Assembly (NCBI GenBank): GCA_937943625.1
Contig: CALEAD010000007.1
Location: 186,001 to 250,000, forward strand
Direction: 5' to 3'
Source: an uncultured Anaerolineae bacterium
Lineage (GTDB): Bacteria; Chloroflexota; Anaerolineae; Promineifilales; Promineifilaceae
DNA length: 64,000 bases
This document shows positions 16,614 through 26,822 of this stretch, in pieces; positions within the stretch are counted from its first letter, which is position 1; each line of letters opens with the position of its first letter. Made by a program: the position numbers and the translations under genes. The notes beneath the pieces are model-generated. The model was not told the DNA's origin, ran no database searches, and was given only the letters and a program-made list of their open reading frames with translations.

Positions 16614-18857
16614 CTAGCTCCAGCGCTGGCGGTACACGTCAATCACGTTTGGCAAATTAGCAAACTTTTGCATCAGCCAGTTTAGCTGTGCCAGATCTGT
16701 CACCTCAACTACCAGATAGACCGTCATGGTGCTGTCATCCGTCGTGCGTTTCGTTTTGGGTACGCCGATGTTTTGGCCGCGCAAAATAGCATTCATTTCG
16801 TCTATGAGACCGGCGCGGCGGTAGGCATGAACCACGATTGGGATGGGATAGGTTTCCGTCTCCACGCCCCAATCTACTTCGATCAGTCGTTCTCGTTCTT
16901 TGATGGCAGCAACCTGGGCACAATTCTGCCGGTGAATGGTGACCCCCTGACCGCGCGTGATGTAGCCAATGATGGGTTCTGGCGGAATGGGGTTGCAGCA
17001 TTTTGCCATACGTGTATGCAAACCGCTCAACCCGCGCACCGTAAGCCCTTTGGGCTTGTCTTGCAGTGGTGCCAGCAGCGGGGTCAGATCCTCGTCTTCG
17101 GGCTTCAGCTCACGGCGCATCAGGGCAATGGCACCGCTGATTTGTCGGGTTTGAATGTCGCCAAAACCCACTTTGGCCAGGAATTCTTCCTCGTCGTCGT
17201 ACTTTAGCGCCAGGGCGATGTCTTCGATGCTGTACGTCTCTTGCAAGCCCAGGCGACGCAGTTCGCGTAGCACCAGTTCGCGCCCCTGCTCGACATTCTT
17301 TTCTCGTTCTTGCTGGCGGAACCATTGGCGAATTTTGCTGCGTGTGCGGGCGCTGCCGGTGTAGCCGAGACTGGCATTCATCCAGTCGCGGCGCGGGCTG
17401 GGGTATTTGTTCGTGATAATTTCAACTTTGTCGCCAGATTGCAGCTTGTAGTCCAGGCTGACCATTTTGCCGTTGACGCGCGCGCTGGCGCAGCGGTGGC
17501 CAACGGAGGTGTGTATCTGGTAAGCGAAATCTATGGGCGTAGAGCCGGCGGGTAACTCGATGACGTCATCTTTGGGGGTGAAGACATAGATGTGGCTGGC
17601 CTGGCTTTCTGCCTCGATGATGCTGCTGTCATCCGCCCAATCGCCTTCTTGCATGGCCACGAGCAGTTCGCGCATGCTTTGAATCTGGCGCTGCGCTGAG
17701 CTGCTGACGCGCGTGCCACCTTCTTTGTAGGCCCAATGAGCCGCCACGCCTTTTTCTGCCTCCTCGTGCATACGGACGGTACGAATTTGTACTTCCAGGG
17801 TCTGGCCAGTTTTGGTGTCAATGACGGCCGTGTGCAAAGAGCGATACCCGTTCGGCTTGGGGTTGGCAATGTAGTCATCAAACTCGCGCGGAATGGGTTG
17901 CCAGAGGCTGTGTACTAGCCCTAAAACCTGATAGCACAGGGCACGGTCTACCTCATCTTTTTCGCGGCCGCTGAGCATCATGTACTTTTCCGGCTCCTGC
18001 GGCTGCAAAACGACACGTAGTGCTTGAATGTCGTAGATGTGGTCAATGTCTACCCCTTTGCGCTGCATCTTGCGGTAGATGGAGTAGATGTGTTTGGTGC
18101 GGCCGGTCACTTCGGCCTGGAAGTTCATCTCTTTCAGGCGACGACGCAGGGCGGCGGCGGCTACCTCGATTTTGCGCGCGCGCTCGGCGCGCCGCTCGGC
18201 CAATTTGCTGGCTATTTCCCGGTAACGCTGCGGCTCCAGGTAACGAAAGGCTAAATCTTCTAGCTCCCACTTGAACTGCCAGATGCCCAGGCGGTTGGAA
18301 AGGGGGGCATAGATGTGCATGGCCTCATTGGCCACTTCGTGGCGTCGTTCTACGGGTAATGCCTCTGCCTGGCGCATGGTTTGCAGGCAATCTCCCATGC
18401 GAATGAGGATGACGCGAATATCGCCTTTGACAATGGCCAGAATGGCGCGGCGCACGCTTTCCAGGCGGCTTTGCTCTGTAAAGACGGCATTGGCCTGCAG
18501 CTGTTTGTACTTTTCGTTATCGGTGTAGGTTTGCAGGGCGTGCAGGTCGTTCACGAGCGCGGCCGTTTCTGCATCGAGCTGTTTGCGCAGTTCTTCTACT
18601 GTCAGGGTGAGGGGGGGACGCAGGCTGTTTTGTAGCAGGCTGGCCGCAATGGTAGTGGCATCTACATCTAGCTGGAGCAAAATTTGCCCGACAGCCAGGT
18701 TGTGGCGTAGGTAGCTTTCACCAGTTTCGCAACGACGCTCCTGAAAAATTTTGCTGGCCAGATCGTAGGCGCGACGGATTTTCTCGGATGCAGCTTGTTC
18801 CAGCCCTGTTGGTAGCACTTTGAGCAGATCGGTCAGGTGCGGTTGGCTCTTGGTCAT
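16614..18857 (-). CDS. relA: RelA-type (p)ppGpp synthetase with degenerate hydrolase domain
   Basis: A 747-residue long RelA/SpoT homolog making (p)ppGpp during the stringent response. Order: N-terminal HD-like domain (about 30-180), synthetase (about 215-380), TGS (about 440-500, YVFTPKDDVIELPAGSTPID), a conserved-Cys region (MAKCCNPIPPEPIIGYITRG) and C-terminal ACT. The hydrolase His-Asp pair is replaced by Gln-Asn (ASLLQN, about 72-77). The later RMGDCLQTM also departs from the usual LADRLHNM. The synthetase has EFDD (about 325-328), the acidic motif of RelA-type enzymes, and the GYRSLHTAV and EVQIRT motifs. It therefore looks synthetase-only. ATG 18857 is chosen because the longer frame to 18920 runs through a terminator. 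Confidence 0.9.
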   Translation of the reverse strand: MTKSQPHLTDLLKVLPTGLEQAASEKIRRAYDLASKIFQERRCETGESYLRHNLAVGQILLQLDVDATTIAASLLQNSLRPPLTLTVEELRKQLDAETAALVNDLHALQTYTDNEKYKQLQANAVFTEQSRLESVRRAILAIVKGDIRVILIRMGDCLQTMRQAEALPVERRHEVANEAMHIYAPLSNRLGIWQFKWELEDLAFRYLEPQRYREIASKLAERRAERARKIEVAAAALRRRLKEMNFQAEVTGRTKHIYSIYRKMQRKGVDIDHIYDIQALRVVLQPQEPEKYMMLSGREKDEVDRALCYQVLGLVHSLWQPIPREFDDYIANPKPNGYRSLHTAVIDTKTGQTLEVQIRTVRMHEEAEKGVAAHWAYKEGGTRVSSSAQRQIQSMRELLVAMQEGDWADDSSIIEAESQASHIYVFTPKDDVIELPAGSTPIDFAYQIHTSVGHRCASARVNGKMVSLDYKLQSGDKVEIITNKYPSPRRDWMNASLGYTGSARTRSKIRQWFRQQEREKNVEQGRELVLRELRRLGLQETYSIEDIALALKYDDEEEFLAKVGFGDIQTRQISGAIALMRRELKPEDEDLTPLLAPLQDKPKGLTVRGLSGLHTRMAKCCNPIPPEPIIGYITRGQGVTIHRQNCAQVAAIKERERLIEVDWGVETETYPIPIVVHAYRRAGLIDEMNAILRGQNIGVPKTKRTTDDSTMTVYLVVEVTDLAQLNWLMQKFANLPNVIDVYRQRWS

Positions 18858-18870
18858 CTCTGATCTGGAC

Positions 18871-18920
18871 AGGGAAAAAAACAGGCGCTCACCAGGGTGA
18901 GGGCGCCTGTTTTTGATCAT
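18871..18920 (-). terminator. Intrinsic terminator between YtxH gene and relA
   Basis: AACAGGCGC ... GCGCCTGTT form a strong stem whose inner part (CCTCACC/GGTGAG) also pairs, followed on the minus strand by a run of T. The plus strand also ends in TTTTT, so it can work both ways. It closes the YtxH transcript. Confidence 0.8.
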
Positions 18921-18943
18921 GGTTGAGCTGATTGTGCGGACAA

Positions 18944-19318
18944 TCAGGCGTTTTCTGGTTCGTCGTTTTGGGGTGGGGTGTCTTTTTCCTGACTGTGGGT
19001 AAGCGCGCTTACCTGTTGGCGCAGCCTGTCAGCCTGCTCTTTGCCGCTATCCAGGACGATGCGCACACGCTCTTGAGCTTCGGCCGAGGCTTCTTGCACT
19101 TTGTGGGTGTAGTCGGTGGCATAGGTAACGGCCGTTTCCCGTACCTGCTGCAAGCGTTCTTCGCTTGCCTGGCGCAAATCGTGGCTGCGTGCCGAGATTT
19201 GTGCGCGTATCTCCTCCCCAGAGCGGGGGGCTAAAATCAGAGCTGTGGCGGCGCCTACCAACCCACCAATGACAAAACCTGCCAGAAAAGCGCCAAAATC
19301 ACCGTTATTTTCACTCAT
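18944..19318 (-). CDS. YtxH-domain protein with coiled-coil-like tail
   Basis: A 124-residue protein. The N-terminus has the YtxH pattern (FLAGFVIGGLVGAATALILA, then PRSGEEIRAQI), followed by about 80 residues of charged helix rich in Gln, Glu and Arg. It is probably membrane-associated and stress-related by family. GAGGAG lies eight bases before the ATG at 19318; the extended frame upstream is repeat sequence. The terminator at 18871-18920 ends it. Confidence 0.82.
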   Translation of the reverse strand: MSENNGDFGAFLAGFVIGGLVGAATALILAPRSGEEIRAQISARSHDLRQASEERLQQVRETAVTYATDYTHKVQEASAEAQERVRIVLDSGKEQADRLRQQVSALTHSQEKDTPPQNDEPENA

Positions 19319-19321
19319 TGT

Positions 19322-19446
19322 TTTTACTCCTCGGAGAATGACCGCAGACGGCTGACTGCCGACCGCTATAAATGTAGCCCACGTTATCAGGTACAGGTTT
19401 GGTAATCTGCGCCCCATTTTCATTTATCGTGGTGCGCCCCGCTCAT
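19322..19446 (-). repeat. Leader repeat (CAGGTTTGGTAA family) upstream of YtxH gene
   Basis: In minus orientation the unit runs from CCCATGAGCGGGGCGCACCA through ACCAAACCTGT and a GCGGTC-rich stretch to the Shine-Dalgarno of the YtxH gene. The same order recurs at 20483-20600, 27623-27725, 50537-50675 and 61385-61618. Confidence 0.7.
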
Positions 19447-19453
19447 GGGAAGC

Positions 19454-19906
19454 TCACGGCAAATTTTTGCGCGGGTCGCCCAGTAAGGTCTTCAAGGCAC
19501 GGCGTGTAGCCGCAGCGTAACTATTCACTTTGGTCACAGGCCTGACCACATTCTCGCTGACAAAGGTGGTTGTGCCGCGCACCATGCTAATCGTTTCGTT
19601 GGTTTTCTCTAAAATGGGTTTAATTTCGAATTCCAACATATTCACCAGGCGAATGACCATGACCAGCAACAGCAATAGCACAATGGCAAAGACACAGGAC
19701 ATCAGCCCCAGGGCAATGATCAAAATGTCGCGCACGGCTTCAATTTGTGGGGCGTAATTGTTGGCCAGGGCAATGATGCCCCAGAGCAACAACCCCATGA
19801 GCAGTAACACGCCTATGACGGATAGGGCCACAGTTACACGAGAGATTAGGGGCTTATGTGGTTTGGCAACGGCCGTTGTGCTGATTGTTGTCTCTTGTAT
19901 ACCCAT
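19454..19906 (-). CDS. Membrane protein, two helices, unknown function
   Basis: A 150-residue protein. Two hydrophobic helices (about 23-47 and 60-88) are followed by a soluble amphipathic tail containing FEIKPILEKTNETISMVRGT, a pattern seen in DUF948-like envelope proteins. GAGGTG precedes the ATG at 19906. The YtxH gene follows on the same strand, so the two may form an envelope-stress unit; this is inference. Confidence 0.65.
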   Translation of the reverse strand: MGIQETTISTTAVAKPHKPLISRVTVALSVIGVLLLMGLLLWGIIALANNYAPQIEAVRDILIIALGLMSCVFAIVLLLLLVMVIRLVNMLEFEIKPILEKTNETISMVRGTTTFVSENVVRPVTKVNSYAAATRRALKTLLGDPRKNLP

Positions 19907-20034
19907 GTTTTCACCTCAGCATCTCAAGTATACCGTAATGGCCAGAGGCTCACAACATGAACGTTGGGAGGGTTTTTAGCAATTTTCAATTTGGCTTTGA
20001 CCGCAGAGCATTGACGGCAGACCGCTGTGTCCTT

Positions 20035-20163
20035 CAGTTGTTCTTGACAAATTTGACCACCGACCGCGAACAGCCGACCGCAATTTTGCCAGTGATGGGG
20101 GGTCTGCTGTCGGCCGTCTGCGGCCAGAAATGGGTGAAGCACCGTTTCCAGAAAAGATGAACC
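20035..20163 (-). repeat. GACCGC-rich palindromic intergenic element, copy 2
   Basis: Same order as copy 1: CGACCGCAATTTTGCCAGTG core, then GTCTGCGGCCAGAAAT and an end at GATGAACCA. Confidence 0.75.
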
Positions 20164-20184
20164 ATGCCAGATTATGGCAAAGGG

Positions 20185-20478
20185 CTAATCACTTATCCCC
20201 TGGTTTATAGGCTTATTTTCAAATGAAGCCAGCCACCAACTGGTAATGAGGGCGATCCAGGCGCCCAGGCTGGCGCTAAAGAGATGCAGCACACCCAGTT
20301 TCAGCCACTCAATGTTCAGCAAATCACCCAAGAAATGACCTAGGGCAAAGCCCATCCAAGCGGCCAGCAGATACAACACAATGCGCCGCACTGGGCCACC
20401 CAGCAGCAGGTGAAAACCCGCGCCGTAAGCGGTGGCAAGCAAGAAGCCTAGGACCATTGCCGAAGCGATATTTGCCAT
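20185..20478 (-). CDS. Small membrane protein, unknown function
   Basis: A 97-residue protein with three probable helices and glycine-rich turns (FLLATAYGAGFHLLLGG; YLLAAWMGFALGHFLGDLL; LFSASLGAWIALITSWWL). I do not recognise a family. The start at 20478 has GGGAGGG six bases upstream; the longer frame covers repeat sequence. The Shine-Dalgarno belongs to the end of a leader repeat. Confidence 0.7.
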   Translation of the reverse strand: MANIASAMVLGFLLATAYGAGFHLLLGGPVRRIVLYLLAAWMGFALGHFLGDLLNIEWLKLGVLHLFSASLGAWIALITSWWLASFENKPINQGISD

Positions 20479-20482
20479 GTTA

Positions 20483-20600
20483 CCCTCCCTTGAAAATGAC
20501 CACCAACGGCAGACCGCCAACCATGTTTTCCTGAAAATGGAGCGCGGGTAGGCTTGTGCGCGCATGGCAGGCAAGGCTGCTTGTGCCCCATTTTCATTCA
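20483..20600 (-). repeat. Leader repeat carrying a Shine-Dalgarno sequence
   Basis: Minus-strand GGTCATTTTCAAGGGAGG ends five bases before the start of the small membrane protein. The same GGTCATTTTCAAGGGAG lies before the DctQ gene at 61380 and at 50660. Confidence 0.7.
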
Positions 20601-21697
20601 CTTTCGGCAATGATGCCGCCCCCCAGGCATTCGTCGCCATTGTAAAAGACGGCGCCCTGGCCGGCCGTGACGCCAAACACCGGCTCGCGAAAGTGCACTT
20701 GCACACGGCCGTTCGCCTGCAGAGAAACCTGCGCCCATACCCCGTCCGCCCTATAGCGGATCTTCACCTGGGCCGTAATCGGCGCTGCCGGGGGCAGCTC
20801 AACCACCCAGTTCACGTCGCGCACGGTCATTTGTTGCTGGCCTAGCTGCGCGCGTGTGCCCACAATCAGGGCATTTTGCGCCACATCCTTGCGCAACACA
20901 TACACCGGCTCCGGCGTGGAAATACCCAACCCTTTGCGCTGTCCAATGGTGTAGAAGGGTAACCCCTCATGTCGCCCAATCTCTCGGCCCTCCCGCGTCA
21001 AAATGGGGCCAGGCGATGCAGGCTGGCCATATTCGCGCAAAAAGCGACGATAGTCGCCATCCCCCAAAAAGCAGAGGTCCTGGCTGTCACCTTTGCTGGC
21101 AACGGGCAGGTGAAATTTGCGCGCCAATTCGCGTACCTGCTCTTTGGTGTAGCCGCCAACGGGGAACAAGACGTGTGCCAGATGCTCCTGGCGCAGGACG
21201 TGCAGCACGTAGGATTGGTCTTTGTGCGGGTCCACCCCTTTTAGAAGACGGAAACGGCCGTTTTCTGCCACCACGCGCGCATAATGGCCCGTTGCCAGGT
21301 AATAGGCATCCAGCGCCAAGGCGCGGTTGAGCAAATAGGTAAAGCGAATCTGGCGATTGCACTCAATGCACGGGTTCGGCGTGCGCCCCTGTTCATGTTC
21401 GCGCACAAAAAAGTCCACAATTGTGCGGCGGAACGGCTCTTGCACATCCAGCACATAAAAAGGAATGCGCAACTGGTCAGCAATGCGCTGCGCATCAGCC
21501 ATCTGGTCGGGCGTACAACAGCGATTGACGCCGCCGGCGCCACACGCCGTTGGCTCGCTCCACAGGCGCATCATCATGCCGATGACCTCATACCCCTGCT
21601 CTACCAGCAGCGCGGCGGCCACAGAGCTATCTACGCCGCCGCTCATGGCGACGACGACGCGGTTGGAATGAAGGGAGGAAGAGGAAAGCAGAGACAT
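20594..21697 (-). CDS. mnmA: tRNA-specific 2-thiouridylase
   Basis: A 367-residue enzyme that thiolates U34 of tRNA-Glu, -Gln and -Lys with sulfur relayed from a cysteine desulfurase. The PP-loop is AMSGGVDSSVAAALL (about 17-31). The first catalytic Cys is in GRTPNPCIECNRQIRF. The QDLCFL segment (the second Cys) and the C-terminal beta-barrel with the GQGAVFY motif are present. The desulfurase gene lies 36 bases upstream on the same strand, so sulfur donor and thiolase are co-expressed. No clear ribosome binding site is seen. Confidence 0.95.
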   Translation of the reverse strand: MSLLSSSSLHSNRVVVAMSGGVDSSVAAALLVEQGYEVIGMMMRLWSEPTACGAGGVNRCCTPDQMADAQRIADQLRIPFYVLDVQEPFRRTIVDFFVREHEQGRTPNPCIECNRQIRFTYLLNRALALDAYYLATGHYARVVAENGRFRLLKGVDPHKDQSYVLHVLRQEHLAHVLFPVGGYTKEQVRELARKFHLPVASKGDSQDLCFLGDGDYRRFLREYGQPASPGPILTREGREIGRHEGLPFYTIGQRKGLGISTPEPVYVLRKDVAQNALIVGTRAQLGQQQMTVRDVNWVVELPPAAPITAQVKIRYRADGVWAQVSLQANGRVQVHFREPVFGVTAGQGAVFYNGDECLGGGIIAESE

Positions 21698-21733
21698 AGG
21701 ATTAGGGAGTGGTAAGTGGCTAATCGCTCACCA

Positions 21734-22912
21734 CTATCCACTTATTTCCGCCAGTTTGTACAGGCGAGGAACGATTTGGGCAAGCGCGTCTAAGGTGGCG
21801 TCAATGTCGGCAAGGGTATTTTGCTGACCAACAGTAAAGCGCAGGCCGCCGCGATTCCATTCTTCTGCCAACCCCATGGCTTGCAGCACGGCCGAAGGCT
21901 TGGGGTTGCCCGTCTTGCAGGCGGAGCCGCTGCTGGCGGCAATACCGGCCATATCCAGGTGCATCAGCAGGTCGTTGGCGTTCAGGTGGCGAAAGGCGAT
22001 GCTGGCGTTGTGCGGCAGCCGCGCCGTGGGATGACCGGTGATAATGCAAACCTGGGGGAAGAGGCGGCACAGGCCATCAAGCAGGCGGTCACGCAGCGAT
22101 TGGTAATGAGCCACGTCTTGTGCGCGGCGTGCCACGGCCAGGCGCAGCGCGGTAGCGGCGCCAACCGCCAGGGGAACGTTGACGGTTCCCGGCCGACGGC
22201 CGTTTTCCTGTGAGCCCCCTGTTAAAGCCGGCACGAGCGTCACCCCCTGCCGCACAAACAGAATGCCCACTCCTTTGGGGCCATAAAATTTGTGCGGCGC
22301 CACGCTGAGCAGGTCAATGGGCATGGCGGCCATATCCCAGGCGGTGCTGGCTATAGCCTGGATGGCGTCTGTGTGAAAGAGGATGCCGCACCGGCGGGCG
22401 AGTGCGCCAATTTCGAAAATGGGTTGCAGCGTACCTACTTCGTTGTTGGCGGCCATGATGCTGATCAGCGCCGTGTCGGGGCGGATGGCGGCTTCCAGGT
22501 CGCTCAGACGCACACGGCCGTATTCATCCACCGGCAAAATGGTCACCTCGAAGCCAAACAGGTCGCGCAGCTGCACGGCCGTTTCCAACACCGCTGGATG
22601 TTCAATGGCACAAGTAATCAGGTGATTACCGCGCCCGCTCTGGCGCGCGGCAAACATCACGCCGCGCAGCGCCAGGTTGTCACTTTCTGATCCGGCGCCA
22701 GTGAAGATAACTTCCCCAGGCTGCGCGCACAGGCATTCGGCCACCGTGCGGCGTGCTGTTTCCAGAGCGTGACTGGCCTGACGGCCGTAGCTGTGCGCCG
22801 AGCCGGGGTTGCCATACAGTTCGCTCCAATAGGGCTGCATGGCGGCTACCACTTGCGGATCAACCGGCGTCGTTGCGCCATGGTCAAGATAAATCAGTCG
22901 CTTTTCCATCAT
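21734..22912 (-). CDS. Cysteine desulfurase (NifS/IscS type)
   Basis: A 392-residue PLP enzyme that takes sulfur from cysteine for Fe-S clusters and tRNA thiolation. The PLP-lysine region reads SVAPHKFYGPKGVGILF. The catalytic Cys lies in ASSGSACKTGNPKPSAVL, and HTDAIQA is the usual His/Asp region. The partner mnmA follows after 36 bases. The first-residue choice (22912 or 22909, two adjacent ATGs) is uncertain. Confidence 0.93.
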   Translation of the reverse strand: MMEKRLIYLDHGATTPVDPQVVAAMQPYWSELYGNPGSAHSYGRQASHALETARRTVAECLCAQPGEVIFTGAGSESDNLALRGVMFAARQSGRGNHLITCAIEHPAVLETAVQLRDLFGFEVTILPVDEYGRVRLSDLEAAIRPDTALISIMAANNEVGTLQPIFEIGALARRCGILFHTDAIQAIASTAWDMAAMPIDLLSVAPHKFYGPKGVGILFVRQGVTLVPALTGGSQENGRRPGTVNVPLAVGAATALRLAVARRAQDVAHYQSLRDRLLDGLCRLFPQVCIITGHPTARLPHNASIAFRHLNANDLLMHLDMAGIAASSGSACKTGNPKPSAVLQAMGLAEEWNRGGLRFTVGQQNTLADIDATLDALAQIVPRLYKLAEISG

Positions 22913-22939
22913 TCATCAACGCGATTGCGGAACCAGGAA

Positions 22940-23073
22940 TGGTTCACGCAATCTTTACAATTTAACCGCCGACTACCGGGCGCCGACCGCAATTTTACCA
23001 GCGATGAGCGATCTGTCGTCGGCCGTCTGCGGTCAGAAATTTGTAAAGCGGCGTTCCGAGAAAGGGTGAACCA
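22940..23073 (-). repeat. GACCGC-rich palindromic intergenic element, copy 3, both ends visible
   Basis: Begins ATGGTTCACGCAATCTTTAC, contains CGACCGCAATTTTACCAGCG, and ends GTGAACCACG, so GGTTCAC/GTGAACC form terminal inverted repeats. Confidence 0.75.
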
Positions 23074-23081
23074 CGCCCGAA

Positions 23082-25193
23082 TCATGGTCCCGCCACCGCC
23101 GGAAAGGAAACCGTAAACGTCGTGCCTATATCTTCTTCGCTTTCAACGCTGATTTGCCCCTGGAAGGCTTCGACGCCCTCCTTTACCATGTACAGCCCCA
23201 GCCCCGTGCCGGCAATGCCCCGCTCAACGGCCGTTTGCGTGCGATAGAAGCGTTTGAACAAGTTTGGCAAAGCCTGACGGGGAATGCCAATCCCCTGATC
23301 CTTCACGCGCACCACCACACGGCCGTTTTCGACAACGGCTGTCACACTCACCGTACCAGAGAGCGCAAACTTAATTGCATTATCCGCCAGATTCTTAAAA
23401 ATCAGGTAAAACGTCTCCGCATTGCCCATCACCAGGGGCAGATCAGGGTCAATTTTCTGGCGGAACACCAATCCCTTTTCCAGAGCGCGGTCAGCCAGTG
23501 GCGGCAGCATCTCCTCAAAAATTGGCAGCAAATCCACCGGCTCCAGGCTGCGCTGAAGTTCACGCGCCTCTTGTTTGGCCAGTTGTAGCATCTGGCGCAC
23601 CATTTTTTGCAGGCGGTCGCTCTCGCGCTCAATCACGCCCAGGAAGCGGTCTCGTTTCTCTTGTTCGGCAGCCTTGCCACTGCGCAACATGCGCGCATAC
23701 ATGAGAATGGTCGCCAACGGCGTGCGCAGCTCATGCACAATGCCGTGAAAGAAATCATCGCGCATTCGCTCCACTTCCCGAATCTGGCGCAAGTCACTCA
23801 GCATCAACACCATTTCATCTGCACGGCCGTTTTCGCCGCGAATCGGCGCCCCACTCAGCAGCACCGGCACAAACTGACCGCTACCATCATGCTGATAAAC
23901 GTCTACCGCCAATTGCGGATACTCATCTTCATCGGCCAGCACGCTTTCCAGAAACGGCCGTAGCTCTCCTTTCTGCAGGCGGATCACCTGGCTAACCGGC
24001 TGACCCACCAGCGCCTCCGGCCGTCTTTCTGGCAGCGCCAGCAGCGCCAGCAACGCCTCATTAGCCTGCGTAATTACCCCCTGCGCCGTCAGCGTCAGCA
24101 GCCCCTCGGCCATACTTGCCAGAATCGTCTCCACACGCCGCTTTTCTGCCAGCACATCATCGTGCAAACTGGCATTTTCAATAGCCGCAGCCAAGGGTCC
24201 GGTAATCGCCTGCAGCAAAGAGAGATCATGCTGGCTAAACTGCCCTTCCAGCTTGTTAATTGCCTGCAGCACGCCAATCGTGCGCTCCTCCACCTTTAGC
24301 GGCAGGCAAATCATCGAGCGCGTTTGAAAACCAGACTGCCTGTCTACACGCGCATAAAAACGCTTATCCGCGTATACATCATTCACAATTACCACTTCAC
24401 CACGCTCGGCCACCCAGCCGGCAATACCCTGCCCCCGCTTGAGCGTAACAGGCGGCAAATCCTTAAAAAGCGGCCCCATTAACGCCGGCTCGAACTGAAT
24501 GTTTCCCGTAACAGGATCAATCAACCCCACGGAAACGGTTTCCACGTTCAGCGTGCGCCGCACCTGATCTGTTAGCTGCTTAAAAATGTTCTGTAAGCTC
24601 AGCTTGGAGGCCAGGGCATAGTTAATGTCTGACACAACGGCAAACTCAATTATCTGGCGGTCAAGCTGTTGGCGCATATAGGCGCGATCTAAGAACGTGG
24701 TAATGCTGGTCGCCAGCGGCTCAAGTTGCTCTACAGCCAGGCAGCAACCCGCCTGTGGGTCTAGCAAACCCAAAAGACCCTGAGGTGTAATGGTCGGCGC
24801 CCCCTGCCGCTGTGGAAAAGGCAAGGGAACAGAGTAAATCCCCCTGTCAGCCAATTGCCAAAGCTCACCGTGAATGAGCTCTGCAGGTGGGCGGCTAAAT
24901 TTGTCCGTGCGCAGCGCCCTGCCCGCAGCAATCAGCGCCGCAAAAGCAGCTTTGTCACTTGGCCAACGCGCCTGAACCGTTTCGCCTGTTTCGTCCGCAA
25001 TCCACACATCAAAATATTGATGCTGTGGGTCCTGAATGCCGACCACTGTCTTCGTGCGCGTGTAGGCGCCAACGGCAGAGGCAACTGTAGCGCACACGCC
25101 ATGCGCATCGAAAACGCTGCTTAGCTCGTAGGCAAGCAGTTGCCAAAGCTCATAAAGTTGCGCCAATTGGACACCAGACGCTTCGTTACCCAT
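23082..25193 (-). CDS. GAF/PAS sensor histidine kinase
   Basis: A 703-residue cytoplasmic kinase. An N-terminal GAF-like region (about 15-165) is followed by a clear GAF domain (about 185-345), a PAS domain (about 350-470), and the HisKA domain with the phospho-accepting His at about 487 (FHGIVHELRTPLATIL). The HATPase domain follows: N box NLADNAIKFA (about 601-610), G1 KDQGIGIP (about 631-638), G2 GTGLGLYMVKEG (about 662). There is no transmembrane segment, so it should sense a cytosolic signal. No response regulator is adjacent. Confidence 0.92.
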   Translation of the reverse strand: MGNEASGVQLAQLYELWQLLAYELSSVFDAHGVCATVASAVGAYTRTKTVVGIQDPQHQYFDVWIADETGETVQARWPSDKAAFAALIAAGRALRTDKFSRPPAELIHGELWQLADRGIYSVPLPFPQRQGAPTITPQGLLGLLDPQAGCCLAVEQLEPLATSITTFLDRAYMRQQLDRQIIEFAVVSDINYALASKLSLQNIFKQLTDQVRRTLNVETVSVGLIDPVTGNIQFEPALMGPLFKDLPPVTLKRGQGIAGWVAERGEVVIVNDVYADKRFYARVDRQSGFQTRSMICLPLKVEERTIGVLQAINKLEGQFSQHDLSLLQAITGPLAAAIENASLHDDVLAEKRRVETILASMAEGLLTLTAQGVITQANEALLALLALPERRPEALVGQPVSQVIRLQKGELRPFLESVLADEDEYPQLAVDVYQHDGSGQFVPVLLSGAPIRGENGRADEMVLMLSDLRQIREVERMRDDFFHGIVHELRTPLATILMYARMLRSGKAAEQEKRDRFLGVIERESDRLQKMVRQMLQLAKQEARELQRSLEPVDLLPIFEEMLPPLADRALEKGLVFRQKIDPDLPLVMGNAETFYLIFKNLADNAIKFALSGTVSVTAVVENGRVVVRVKDQGIGIPRQALPNLFKRFYRTQTAVERGIAGTGLGLYMVKEGVEAFQGQISVESEEDIGTTFTVSFPAVAGP

Positions 25194-25359
25194 CTAAAGA
25201 ACCTCACCGGAAGGGGCTGGAGATTGGGATTAGAGATTGTCGCTTAACTCCGCACTCCTTGGAGAGTTATAGCCTTGCCCGCGCAGACAGGCAAGAGCAA
25301 AAGAGCATGACAAGAGACGACAAAATGCGTGAGCATTGTCAGTTGCGGGGGTAGGATAA

Positions 25360-26757
<1,398 letters not shown>

Positions 26758-26760
26758 CGA

Positions 26761-26822
26761 AGCGTAAAGCGTGAAAGCGTGAAACGTGATCTCTTTTCGA
26801 TCACGTTTCACGTTTTACGTTC
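26761..26822. terminator. Bidirectional terminator made of ACGTGAA-type repeat
   Basis: CGTGAAACGTGATC (26778-26791) pairs perfectly with GATCACGTTTCACG (26799-26812) around a 7-base loop, followed by TTTTACGTT. It lies between convergent eno and the vWA gene. The sequence is a version of the ACGTGAA repeat family. Confidence 0.8.

Noticed and set aside
23154-23588. Open frame antisense to the GAF/PAS kinase
   Set aside because: It lies wholly within the ATPase domain of the kinase on the other strand, whose motifs are intact.
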